A stretch of DNA of 64,000 bases from Blastococcus mobilis (GTDB lineage Bacteria; Actinomycetota; Actinomycetes; Mycobacteriales; Geodermatophilaceae). Where the stretch lies: assembly GCF_900188025.1 (NCBI RefSeq), contig NZ_FZNO01000002.1:1-64000 (forward strand), in the 5' to 3' direction. Positions 12,696 through 19,446 of this stretch are shown here, one piece after another. The stretch's first letter is position 1. Every line of letters begins with the position of its first letter. The notes beneath the pieces are model-generated. The model saw nothing but the letters and a program-made list of their open reading frames with translations. It was not told where the DNA came from and made no database searches. Both the position numbers and the translations under genes were made by a program.

Positions 12696-13457
12696 ATGGA
12701 TCTGGGGCTGGGCGGTCGCGGATACCTGCTCACCGGCGCGAGCCGGGGACTGGGGTTCGCGACCGCCCGTGTCCTGGTCGACGACGGCGCCCGGGTCCTG
12801 GTCAGCTCGCGATCCGCCGACGCCGTCGATGCCGCGGTGAAAGAGCTGGGTGGCGCACCCGCCGCCCACGGGTCGGCCGCCGACCTGGCCGACCCCGACG
12901 CCGCCGAGCGACTGGTCGCCGAGGCCCGGGAGCGGCTGGACCGGATCGACGGCGCCCTGATCTCCGTCGGTGGCCCGAAACCGGGCACCGTGCTCGAGAC
13001 GGCGGAGGACGACTGGCGGGCCGGCGTCGACAGCGTTCTGCTCGGACCCCTGCGGCTGGTCCGGGCCTTGGTCCCCCATCTCGACGACGGCGCCGCGATC
13101 GGTTTCGTCCTCTCCACCTCCGTCCGCCAGCCCATCGGCCACCTGGCGATCTCGAACGGCCTCCGACCGGGGCTGGCGATGACCGCCAAGGCGCTCGCCG
13201 ACGAGCTGGGCCCCCGGGGCATCCGGGTGTTCGGCCTGATGCCCGGCACGATCGCGACCGACCGGATAGCCGAGATCGAGGCCGCCTCCGGGGACGCCGA
13301 GGCGATGCGGGCCCGCACCGAGGCCGGTATCCCGCTGCGCCGCGTGGGCCGGCCGGAGGAGTTCGGCCAGGTGGCTGCCTTCGCGCTCTCGCCTGCCGCC
13401 TCGTACCTGACCGGGACGATGATCCCCGTCGACGGTGGCGTCCTCCGCGCGCTGTGA
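12696..13457 (+). CDS. SDR-family protein with altered catalytic site
   Basis: This 253-residue Rossmann-fold protein has the cofactor motif TGASRGLG at about residues 12-19 and the usual C-terminal GTMIPVDGG. Where classical short-chain dehydrogenases have Tyr-x-x-x-Lys, it reads SNGLR (S and R at the two positions), so the standard acid/base pair is missing. A known SDR subgroup annotated as 3-oxoacyl-reductase-like shares this SN-x-x-R pattern; its reaction is unsettled. The ATG at 12696 follows acnA by 13 bases. The stop overlaps the next gene's GTG (GTGA), so it is probably co-translated with the CbiX-like gene. Confidence 0.85.
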   Translation: MDLGLGGRGYLLTGASRGLGFATARVLVDDGARVLVSSRSADAVDAAVKELGGAPAAHGSAADLADPDAAERLVAEARERLDRIDGALISVGGPKPGTVLETAEDDWRAGVDSVLLGPLRLVRALVPHLDDGAAIGFVLSTSVRQPIGHLAISNGLRPGLAMTAKALADELGPRGIRVFGLMPGTIATDRIAEIEAASGDAEAMRARTEAGIPLRRVGRPEEFGQVAAFALSPAASYLTGTMIPVDGGVLRAL

Positions 13458-14170
13458 ACCATCCGCCCGGACCCCCGGTGCTCATCGCCTGCGCGCACGG
13501 CACCCGCAACCCCACCGGCCGCCGGCTGATCGCCGAGCTGGCGCTGGCCGCCCGGACGCAGCGGCCTGGGCTGATCACCACCGCGGCCTTCGTCGATGTC
13601 CAGCCGCCCACCGTCGGCGACGTCGTCGCGGAGTTGTCCGCCACCGGGCGACCGGCCGTCGTCGTCCCGCTGCTCCTCTCGGGCGGCTACCACGTGCACG
13701 TCGACATCGCGGGCGCGGTGGCCGCCGCACCTGGGACGGTCGCCGCCCGGCCGCTCGGACCCGACCCGCGGCTGGTCGAGGTGCTGCACGACCGCCTGCT
13801 GCAGGCGGGAGCCGATCCCCGCGACCCACTGACCGCCGTCGTCCTCGCCGCGGCCGGCTCCAGCGATCCACGCGCGGTCGCGGACGTCGGGGACACCGCT
13901 GACCTCCTGCAGCGCTCCTGGGCGGGCGCGGTCACGACCGGCTACGGCTCTGCCGCTCAGCCCCCTGTGCCGGACGCCGTCGCGGCTGCTCGCCGGGGCG
14001 GCGCCGAGCGGGTCGTGGTCGCCGCCTACCTGCTGGCGCCGGGGCACTTCTACGACAAGCTGGCCGGAGCGGGCGCCGATGCGGTGACCGCACCACTGCT
14101 GCCCGACGAGCGGATCGCCGCCGTCCTGCTCGACCGCTACGACGCGGCACTGGTGGCGGCGGGGGCCTGA
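13454..14170 (+). CDS. CbiX/SirB-type chelatase
   Basis: This 238-residue protein contains two CbiX-like halves. The first has the metal-binding His motif CAHGTRNP near residue 13 and GGYHVHVDI near residue 77. The second has LAAAGSSDP and the YLLAPGHFYDK stretch. Such proteins insert cobalt or ferrous iron into sirohydrochlorin in cobalamin or sirohaem synthesis. No other tetrapyrrole gene is adjacent except, far away, ctaA/ctaB, so the exact metal and pathway are not set by context. The GTG start overlaps the SDR stop by four bases. Confidence 0.85.
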   Translation: MNHPPGPPVLIACAHGTRNPTGRRLIAELALAARTQRPGLITTAAFVDVQPPTVGDVVAELSATGRPAVVVPLLLSGGYHVHVDIAGAVAAAPGTVAARPLGPDPRLVEVLHDRLLQAGADPRDPLTAVVLAAAGSSDPRAVADVGDTADLLQRSWAGAVTTGYGSAAQPPVPDAVAAARRGGAERVVVAAYLLAPGHFYDKLAGAGADAVTAPLLPDERIAAVLLDRYDAALVAAGA

Positions 14171-14171
14171 G

Positions 14172-14451
14172 TCAGGCCTGCCACACGAGTACCTGGTCGC
14201 CCAGGACGAGGACCAGCACGAGGAACAGGGCGGCCCCCACCGGGATCGCCGGCGTCCACCAGGAGCGGCCTACCGCCCACCGGACCAGGAAACGCCGCGA
14301 GCACGAGCCAGAGGATCCACAGCGGGATCAGCGCGTAACCCGGGACCACCAGCCCACTGACCAGGGAGAAGTACCCCACGACCAGGTGGGCGAGCCCGGC
14401 CAGGACGGCGAGGAGGAGCGGCCCGGTCGAGCGGGCGGTGTCGGTCTGCAC
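14172..14451 (-). pseudogene. Small membrane protein with a frameshift
   Basis: From GTG 14451 the frame reads VQTDTARSTGPLLLAVLAG and continues through two hydrophobic helices ending ALIPLWILWLVLAAF. There the frame turns into Pro/Gly/Arg sequence. If one base is dropped near 14286-14292 (CC before TGGTCC on the minus strand), the frame goes on as LVRWAVGRSWWTPAIPVG, then a third hydrophobic stretch, and stops at 14172 after DQVLVWQA. That makes an intact ~92-residue membrane protein. Either the gene is broken or the base call is wrong. Function unknown. Confidence 0.65.
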
Positions 14452-14494
14452 GCCGGGAGTATGGCGGCGCCGGAGGGTGCTCAGGCGGAGGTGA

Positions 14495-15319
14495 TCATCG
14501 GCCGGTGGCGGCCGGGCGGTCGGGATCGGCCGCCCACTGCGACCACGACCCGGGCCACAGCGCCGCCTCGATGCCGGCGACGGCCAGCGCGGCGACCTCG
14601 TGTGCGGCCGTGACGCCGGAGCCGCAGTAGACACCGACGTCCGTGCCGGGTTGCACCCCCATGGCCGCGAACCGCGCCCGCAGCTCGGAGGCGGGGCGGA
14701 ACGTCCCCTCGACGGTGAGGTTCGCCGTCGTGGGGGCGCTGACCGCACCCGGGACGTGCCGGGCGCGCGGGTCGACCGGCTCCACCTCGCCGCGGTACCG
14801 CTCGCCCGCCCGGGCGTCCAGCAGCACCCCGGACGACGGCAGCGCCGCCGCCTGATCGATCGAGAGGACGGGCAGGCCGCCCCCGGTCAGGGTCACGTCC
14901 CCGGGCTCGGGGACCACGTCGCCGGTCGCCACCGGTCCCCCGGCCCGCAGCCACGCGTCGAGGCCACCGTCCAGCAACTGCACGTCGGCCACCCCACCCC
15001 ACCGCAGCAGCCACCAGGCACGGGCCGCCGCGAGGCCGCCGGTCGCGTCGTAGGCCACGACGGCGTCGCCGTCGCGGATCCCCCACCGCCGGGCCGCTGC
15101 CTGCAGTCGCTGTAACGACGGCAGCGGATGGCGTCCCTCCGCCGCCGACGGCGGGTCCGCGAGCTCGTTCCCCAGGTCGACGTAGACCGCTCCGGGCAGG
15201 TGCCCGTCGAGGTAGCGCGCCCGCCTGGGGTCGTCGCCGAGCGCCCAGCGCACGTCGAGCAGCACCGTCGGGCCGCGGTCACCCGCCAGCAGGTCGGTGG
15301 CGGAGACCAGCACGCTCAC
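14495..15319 (-). CDS. Two-domain rhodanese-type sulfurtransferase
   Basis: This 274-residue protein has two rhodanese domains. The N-terminal one is the inactive structural copy, with VAYDATGG where the active loop would be. The C-terminal one carries the active-site cysteine in the loop VYCGSGVTA near residue 233. It transfers sulfane sulfur from thiosulfate or 3-mercaptopyruvate to cyanide or thiols. The loop CGSGVT is typical of 3-mercaptopyruvate sulfurtransferases in actinobacteria. Its GTG start at 15319 overlaps the stop of the SnoaL-like gene (GTGA), so the two are coupled, and the mini-ORF upstream adds a third coupled reading frame. Confidence 0.9.
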   Translation of the reverse strand: MSVLVSATDLLAGDRGPTVLLDVRWALGDDPRRARYLDGHLPGAVYVDLGNELADPPSAAEGRHPLPSLQRLQAAARRWGIRDGDAVVAYDATGGLAAARAWWLLRWGGVADVQLLDGGLDAWLRAGGPVATGDVVPEPGDVTLTGGGLPVLSIDQAAALPSSGVLLDARAGERYRGEVEPVDPRARHVPGAVSAPTTANLTVEGTFRPASELRARFAAMGVQPGTDVGVYCGSGVTAAHEVAALAVAGIEAALWPGSWSQWAADPDRPAATGR

Positions 15320-15780
15320 CGCGGCGTGAGCAGGCCGCGCAGTTCCTCCGTGAGCGCCTCGCGCTCCTCCGGGAAGCCGTGGAAGGCGGCCGGCGTCGAC
15401 TGGAAGAGCGAGATCCGCCAGCGTCCGGATCCCTCGTCCACCGCGACGAGCGTGTGCACCGTGTGCAGGTCCGGGTCGAGGTCGCTGCTTCCCGGGGGGA
15501 TCATCCCGGCGTGTGCGAGCAGCACGGCCACCCCCGGTGCGATGGGCCGCACGGACCGGATGATGCCGACGTAGGCGGGAGTCTGGTGGCTGCCGAAGAT
15601 GGCGCGCAGGTCGGCGGCAATGGACAGCCGACCGCGATGGTGGCTGCCGTCGAAGCCGATGATGTCCCCGTCATCGGCGAACCCGGCCGCCACGGACGCG
15701 CCGCTGCGCCGGTTCCACCCGTCGAGGAACTGGTGGTAGAGCGCGCGGATCTGGGCGTCCTGCGGATGTGCTGCGGTCAC
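15316..15780 (-). CDS. SnoaL-like / SgcJ-type NTF2-fold protein
   Basis: This ~154-residue protein of the SnoaL-like (NTF2) superfamily starts VTAAHPQDAQIRALYHQFLD and has the typical FADDGDIIGFDG and HTVHTLVAVDEG strands. Members are small cone-shaped barrels acting as isomerases, hydrolases or unknown enzymes. I start at the GTG at 15780, which overlaps the TGA of an upstream 26-codon mini-ORF (GTGA) and is preceded by GAGGAG. A longer frame to 15810 exists but only reads part of the mini-ORF in another frame. Its stop overlaps the rhodanese start. Substrate unknown. Confidence 0.85.
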   Translation of the reverse strand: MTAAHPQDAQIRALYHQFLDGWNRRSGASVAAGFADDGDIIGFDGSHHRGRLSIAADLRAIFGSHQTPAYVGIIRSVRPIAPGVAVLLAHAGMIPPGSSDLDPDLHTVHTLVAVDEGSGRWRISLFQSTPAAFHGFPEEREALTEELRGLLTPR

Positions 15781-15857
15781 GTGTTCTCCTCGCTGGCGCT
15801 CGTCGGCCACGTGCCAACGGTGCTGCGTTCTTCGGCGTGACCCTCGAGCTCGGTCAC
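15777..15857 (-). CDS. 26-codon leader mini-ORF, single diverged copy
   Basis: It reads VTELEGHAEERSTVG then TWPTSASEENT and stop. Its GTG lies exactly 77 bases upstream of the SnoaL-like GTG, and its TGA overlaps that start (GTGA). It shares the VxEL beginning, the T-x-P-x-S-x-S-E ending and the GAGGAG ribosome site inside its 3' end with each unit of the array before moxR, although the middle is quite different. It has its own GGAAGAGGAG upstream. The ABC exporter stop lies 49 bases further up. Whether the peptide is made, or the element only links translation, is unknown. Confidence 0.7.
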   Translation of the reverse strand: MTELEGHAEERSTVGTWPTSASEENT

Positions 15858-15906
15858 GCTGTCTCGAACTCCTCTTCCGGTACTGGGACAGGAGTGACGG
15901 TAGTGC

Positions 15907-17805
15907 TCAGGCCGCCTCCACCGTTCGACGCTCGCCGTCGGCGAACTGCGTCCGGTAGAGGTCGGCGTACCGCCCCCCGAGTGCCAGCAACTCATCGTGT
16001 GTGCCCGACTCCGCAACGCGACCACCGTCGATCACCAGGATCTGGTCCGCGCTCCGGATGGTGGACAGCCGGTGGGCTATGACCAGCGATGTCCGGCCGG
16101 TGAGCGCGGTGTCCAGAGCATGCTGGACGGCGACCTCGGACTCGCTGTCCAGGTGCGCCGTCGCCTCGTCGAGGATGACGATGCCCGGGCCCTTCAGCAG
16201 CACACGGGCGATCGCCAGCCGCTGCTTCTCACCGCCGGACATGCGGTACCCGCGGTCTCCGACGACCGTGTCGAGCCCCTCCGGCAGCGACCGCACGAGC
16301 GCCGCGATCCGCGCTCCCTCCAGTGCCGACCAGAGCTCGGTCTCGCTCGCCTCCGGGCGGGCGTAGAGCAGGTTCGCCCGGATGGAGTCGTGGAAGAGGT
16401 GCGCGTCCTGGCTGACCACGCCGATCGAGTTCCGGAGCGACTCCAGCGTCGCCGCCCGGACGTCGACCCCACCGACCCGGACCGCTCCGCCCGTCACGTC
16501 GTACAGCCGCGGGACCAGGTTCGCGATCGTCGACTTGCCGGCGCCGGAATGACCGACCAGCGCCACGAGGTGCCCGGGCTCGACGCGGAAGGAGACGTCG
16601 TGCAGCACGTCCACCGGTCCCCCGTGCTCGGGCAGCGACACTTCTTCCAGTGACGGCAGCGAGACATCGGTCGCCGACGGGTAGCTGAAGGACACCGCGT
16701 CGAACTCGATCGAGCGGTCGCCGGTCGGCACCGGGACGGCGTCGGGCGCCTCGCGGATCATCGGTTCCAGGTCGAGCACCTCGAAGACGCGGTCGAAGCT
16801 GACCATCGCGCTCATCACGTCGACACGGACGTTGGCCAGCGCGGTCAGCGGCCCGTACAGCCGCGACAGCAGCAGGGCGAGGGCGACGACGTCGCCGGCG
16901 CTCAGGGAGCCGGTGAACGCCAGCCAGCCACCCATCCCGTAGACCAGCGCGGTCGCCAGCGCAGCGACGAGGGTGAGGGCGGTGAAGAACGTGCGCCCGT
17001 ACATGGCCGACAGGACGCCGATGTCGCGGACCCGCGCCGCCCGCCCGCGGAAGGACTCCGCCTCTGCCGAGGGGCGGCCGAACAACTTGACCAGGAGCGC
17101 GCCGGCCACGTTGAACCGCTCGGTCATCGTCGCGTTCATCGAAGCGTTGAGCCCGTAGGACTCCCGGGTGATCTCCTGCAGCCGCCGGCCGATCCGCCGT
17201 GCCGGCAGGACGAACAGCGGCACCATCACCAGCGACAGCAGCGTGATCTGCCACGACAGCGTCAGCATCACCCCGGCGGTGAGCACCAGCCCGATCACGT
17301 TCGAGACGACGCCCGACAGCGTCGAGGTGAACGCCTGCTGGGCCCCGATGACGTCGTTGTTGAGCCGGCTCACGAGTGCGCCGGTCTGGGTGCGGGTGAA
17401 GAACGCGACCGGCATGCGCTGCACGTGCTCGAAGACCCGGCTGCGCAGGTCGTAGATGACGCCCTCGCCGATGCGGGCGGAGAACCAGCGGGTGGCGAGG
17501 GAGATGCCGGCGTCGAGCACCGCCAGCCCGGCGATGAGCAGCGCGATGCGGACGATGTCGCCGGCCGTGCCTTCGAGCCCGGCGATGCGGTTGATGATCT
17601 GCCCGGCCAGCAGCGGGGTGATCACGCCGATCAGCGACGACCCGACCACCAGCAGGAGGAAGAAGGTGAGCTCGCGCCGGTAGGGCCGGGCGATGCCGAG
17701 GATCCGGCGCACCGTGCCCTTCGGCAGCTCGCGGGCCGTCACCGAGGGGTCGCGCCGGAACGACCGCATGGCGGCCATGGAGGTCATCGATGAACTCACG
17801 TCCAC
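15907..17805 (-). CDS. ABC exporter, fused membrane and ATPase domains
   Basis: This ~632-residue half-transporter has six membrane helices (about residues 50-330) and one nucleotide-binding domain. Walker A is GHSGAGKST, the signature MSGGEKQRLAIARV, Walker B IVILDEATAHLDS, and the H-loop VIAHRLSTI. The A-loop (SFSYPSA) is separated from the domain core by an unusual ~20-residue insert. It works as a homodimer or with a partner to export lipids, drugs or peptides; no partner gene is adjacent, so a homodimer is likely. I chose GTG 17805 with AAAGGAGG 4 bases upstream; GTG 17799 is possible. Substrate unknown. Confidence 0.9.
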   Translation of the reverse strand: MDVSSSMTSMAAMRSFRRDPSVTARELPKGTVRRILGIARPYRRELTFFLLLVVGSSLIGVITPLLAGQIINRIAGLEGTAGDIVRIALLIAGLAVLDAGISLATRWFSARIGEGVIYDLRSRVFEHVQRMPVAFFTRTQTGALVSRLNNDVIGAQQAFTSTLSGVVSNVIGLVLTAGVMLTLSWQITLLSLVMVPLFVLPARRIGRRLQEITRESYGLNASMNATMTERFNVAGALLVKLFGRPSAEAESFRGRAARVRDIGVLSAMYGRTFFTALTLVAALATALVYGMGGWLAFTGSLSAGDVVALALLLSRLYGPLTALANVRVDVMSAMVSFDRVFEVLDLEPMIREAPDAVPVPTGDRSIEFDAVSFSYPSATDVSLPSLEEVSLPEHGGPVDVLHDVSFRVEPGHLVALVGHSGAGKSTIANLVPRLYDVTGGAVRVGGVDVRAATLESLRNSIGVVSQDAHLFHDSIRANLLYARPEASETELWSALEGARIAALVRSLPEGLDTVVGDRGYRMSGGEKQRLAIARVLLKGPGIVILDEATAHLDSESEVAVQHALDTALTGRTSLVIAHRLSTIRSADQILVIDGGRVAESGTHDELLALGGRYADLYRTQFADGERRTVEAA

Positions 17806-17868
17806 ACCGCCTCCTTTCCGTCGTCCGGCCAACATCGGGGGTGGCCGGGCTGTTCCGGAGGCAGTCTG

Positions 17869-18651
17869 TCAGCGCCCTCCGACGAGTTCCTGCAGCCGCA
17901 GGACCTGCGCGGCACGTTCGGCGGCGTCCTGTGCGGCGGGGTCGTTGCGGACCGCCGAACGGACCAGCGCCGCGGTCGCCCGGCTGGCGGCCACCGGCAC
18001 GGCGGTCAGGGCCGCCACGAGGTCGGCGACGGTGGCCTCGAGTTCGGCGACGGGGACGACGACGTTCGCCAGCCCCAGCGCCTGCGCCTCGGCGGCCTTC
18101 ACCGCACGCCCGGTCAGGCAGATCTCCATCGCCCGCGAGTAGCCGACCAGCTCCATGAGGGTGCTGGTGCCGGTCAGGTCGGGCACGAGACCCAGGGTCG
18201 CCTCCGGCAGCCGCAGCTGCGCGTCGTCGGCGAGGACGCGCAGGTCGCAGGCCAGCGCCAGCTGGGCGCCCGCGCCGATCGCGTGCCCCTGCACCGCCGC
18301 GACCGAGACGATGCCCGGGGAGCGCAGCCACCGGAAGCCCGCCTGGTAGGCGCGGATCCGCTCCTGCGACTCCTCGGCCGGCAGTCGCCCGAGCTCGCCG
18401 AGACCGCCGTCCGTGGAGGGGTCGGCGCTGAACATGCTGCGGTCCAGGCCCGCGGAGAACGACCGCCCCTCACCACGCAGCACCACGACGCGCACGTCCT
18501 CGTCCAGCGAGGCGCCCACCGCGGCCAGTGCGGTCCAGGTGGCCGGTGTCTGTGCGTTGAGCTGGTCCGCGCGATCGAGGGTGACGGTGAGGACGGCACC
18601 GTCCCGGCTCGTGCGGACCCAGCCGTTGTTCTCGAGATCTGAGGAGGTCAC
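17869..18651 (-). CDS. Enoyl-CoA hydratase/isomerase family protein
   Basis: This 260-residue crotonase-fold protein has the oxyanion-hole motifs GRSFSAGLD and AVQGHAIGAGAQLALACD. Of the two hydratase glutamates, the second is kept (RLPEATLGLVP) but the first is Gln (GAGAQ in place of GGGCE), so it may be an isomerase, hydrolase or a specialised member rather than a standard hydratase. The GTG start overlaps the TGA of a 26-codon mini-ORF, which in turn overlaps the stop of the HTH gene. All three frames therefore form one coupled chain. Confidence 0.85.
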   Translation of the reverse strand: MTSSDLENNGWVRTSRDGAVLTVTLDRADQLNAQTPATWTALAAVGASLDEDVRVVVLRGEGRSFSAGLDRSMFSADPSTDGGLGELGRLPAEESQERIRAYQAGFRWLRSPGIVSVAAVQGHAIGAGAQLALACDLRVLADDAQLRLPEATLGLVPDLTGTSTLMELVGYSRAMEICLTGRAVKAAEAQALGLANVVVPVAELEATVADLVAALTAVPVAASRATAALVRSAVRNDPAAQDAAERAAQVLRLQELVGGR

Positions 18652-18728
18652 GCGCGCGCCTCGCTGACGCTCGGCGGGCGCGTGCCCCGGGGTGCTCTGT
18701 CTACTGGCTCGTTCGCAAGCTCACTCAC
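18648..18728 (-). CDS. 26-codon leader mini-ORF between HTH and crotonase genes
   Basis: It reads VSELANEPVDRAPRG then TRPPSVSEARA and stop. The GTG at 18728 overlaps the HTH gene stop (GTGA), and the TGA overlaps the crotonase GTG at 18651, again exactly 77 bases on. The first seven residues are nearly those of the moxR array units, and the tail keeps the T-R-P-x-S-x-S-E pattern. The ribosome site before the crotonase start (GCGAGGCGC) is weaker than in the other copies. This is the clearest case of the element sitting inside an otherwise overlapping gene pair. Confidence 0.7.
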   Translation of the reverse strand: MSELANEPVDRAPRGTRPPSVSEARA

Positions 18729-18952
18729 GTCTTCTTACTATTCCGGTTGGCCCCACCGCGGCTGCGCAGTGTGGCCCCGGACTCCGAGAGGAGGCGGTGG
18801 ACGAACCCGTAGGAACGGTTCGTGGACGTCGCGAGGGAACGGATGCTCTCGCCGCCGTCGTAACGCTGGCGGAGCTCGTCGGCCAGCGAGGACCGGTCCC
18901 CTCCGGTGATGCGCTTGCCCTTGCCGAGATCCGCAGTGTTCGAGTCCGCCAT
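18725..18952 (-). CDS. Small helix-turn-helix protein
   Basis: This 75-residue basic protein is built around a helix-turn-helix: DELRQRYDGGESIRSLATST, then RSYGFVHRLLSESGATLRSR, with an Arg/Gly/Lys tail. Similar ~70-residue HTH proteins with the SYGFVHR...SG..LR.RGG signature are common in actinobacteria beside enoyl-CoA hydratase and ABC-F genes, as here. They are probably DNA-binding but without known targets. The ATG at 18952 has an excellent ribosome site (GGAGGGGAG). The stop overlaps the mini-ORF start. Confidence 0.85.
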   Translation of the reverse strand: MADSNTADLGKGKRITGGDRSSLADELRQRYDGGESIRSLATSTNRSYGFVHRLLSESGATLRSRGGANRNSKKT

Positions 18953-19180
18953 GACTCCCCTCCGTGTCAGCCGCCGGCCCACGTCACCACCGCTTGCGAC
19001 CGGTCGGCACCGGCCCGGTGACGGCAGTCCGTCCCCCTGGGCGCCGCCGTCCCGCTGACCACGACGTCCCGGAACCCATGATCACCCACCCCCGGGTGGG
19101 CCGCGACGCGAAAGAGGACGGGATGGACCGTTCGCACCGCGCCGGACCGCCGACGACGCGCATGCCCTGCCGTCCCGGCG

Positions 19181-19445
19181 GTGCAGGAGTGGTACCGGAC
19201 GCCGGACTGGGACGCTGCGGCGCGTGCCGACTTCGAGCAACGCCTCGGCCGTGCGAGGGGCTCCCGCCGCCCCCTGTACCTGCGGGGCAAGGCCTGGGCG
19301 CTCCAGCAAGCCGGTCACGTGGACGACGCCGTCGAGCTGCACGAGCGCTTCCTCCGCGAGCATCCCGATGAACTGGACGCGCCCTACGTGCAGGAACGCG
19401 TCTTCCTACATCGCCGGAGAGCAGCGCAGGCTCGACCGAAGGAGC
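19181..19445 (+). pseudogene. Probable remnant of a TPR-like gene
   Basis: From GTG 19181 the frame reads VQEWYRTPDWDAAARADFEQ, then RLGRARGSRRPLYLRGKAWA and VDDAVELHERFLREHPDEL. This matches the first ~65 residues typical of an actinobacterial tetratricopeptide-like family. After DAPYVQER the sequence becomes Arg/Ser-rich and runs antisense into the end of the ABC-F gene, with no family-like C-terminus. I think only the 5' end survives. There is no good ribosome site. The rest of 18953-19180 shows nothing further. Confidence 0.45.
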
Positions 19446-19446
19446 G

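Noticed and set aside
18648-18728. Treating the mini-ORF as an N-terminal extension of the crotonase
   Set aside because: It is in a different frame and ends with a stop overlapping the crotonase start.
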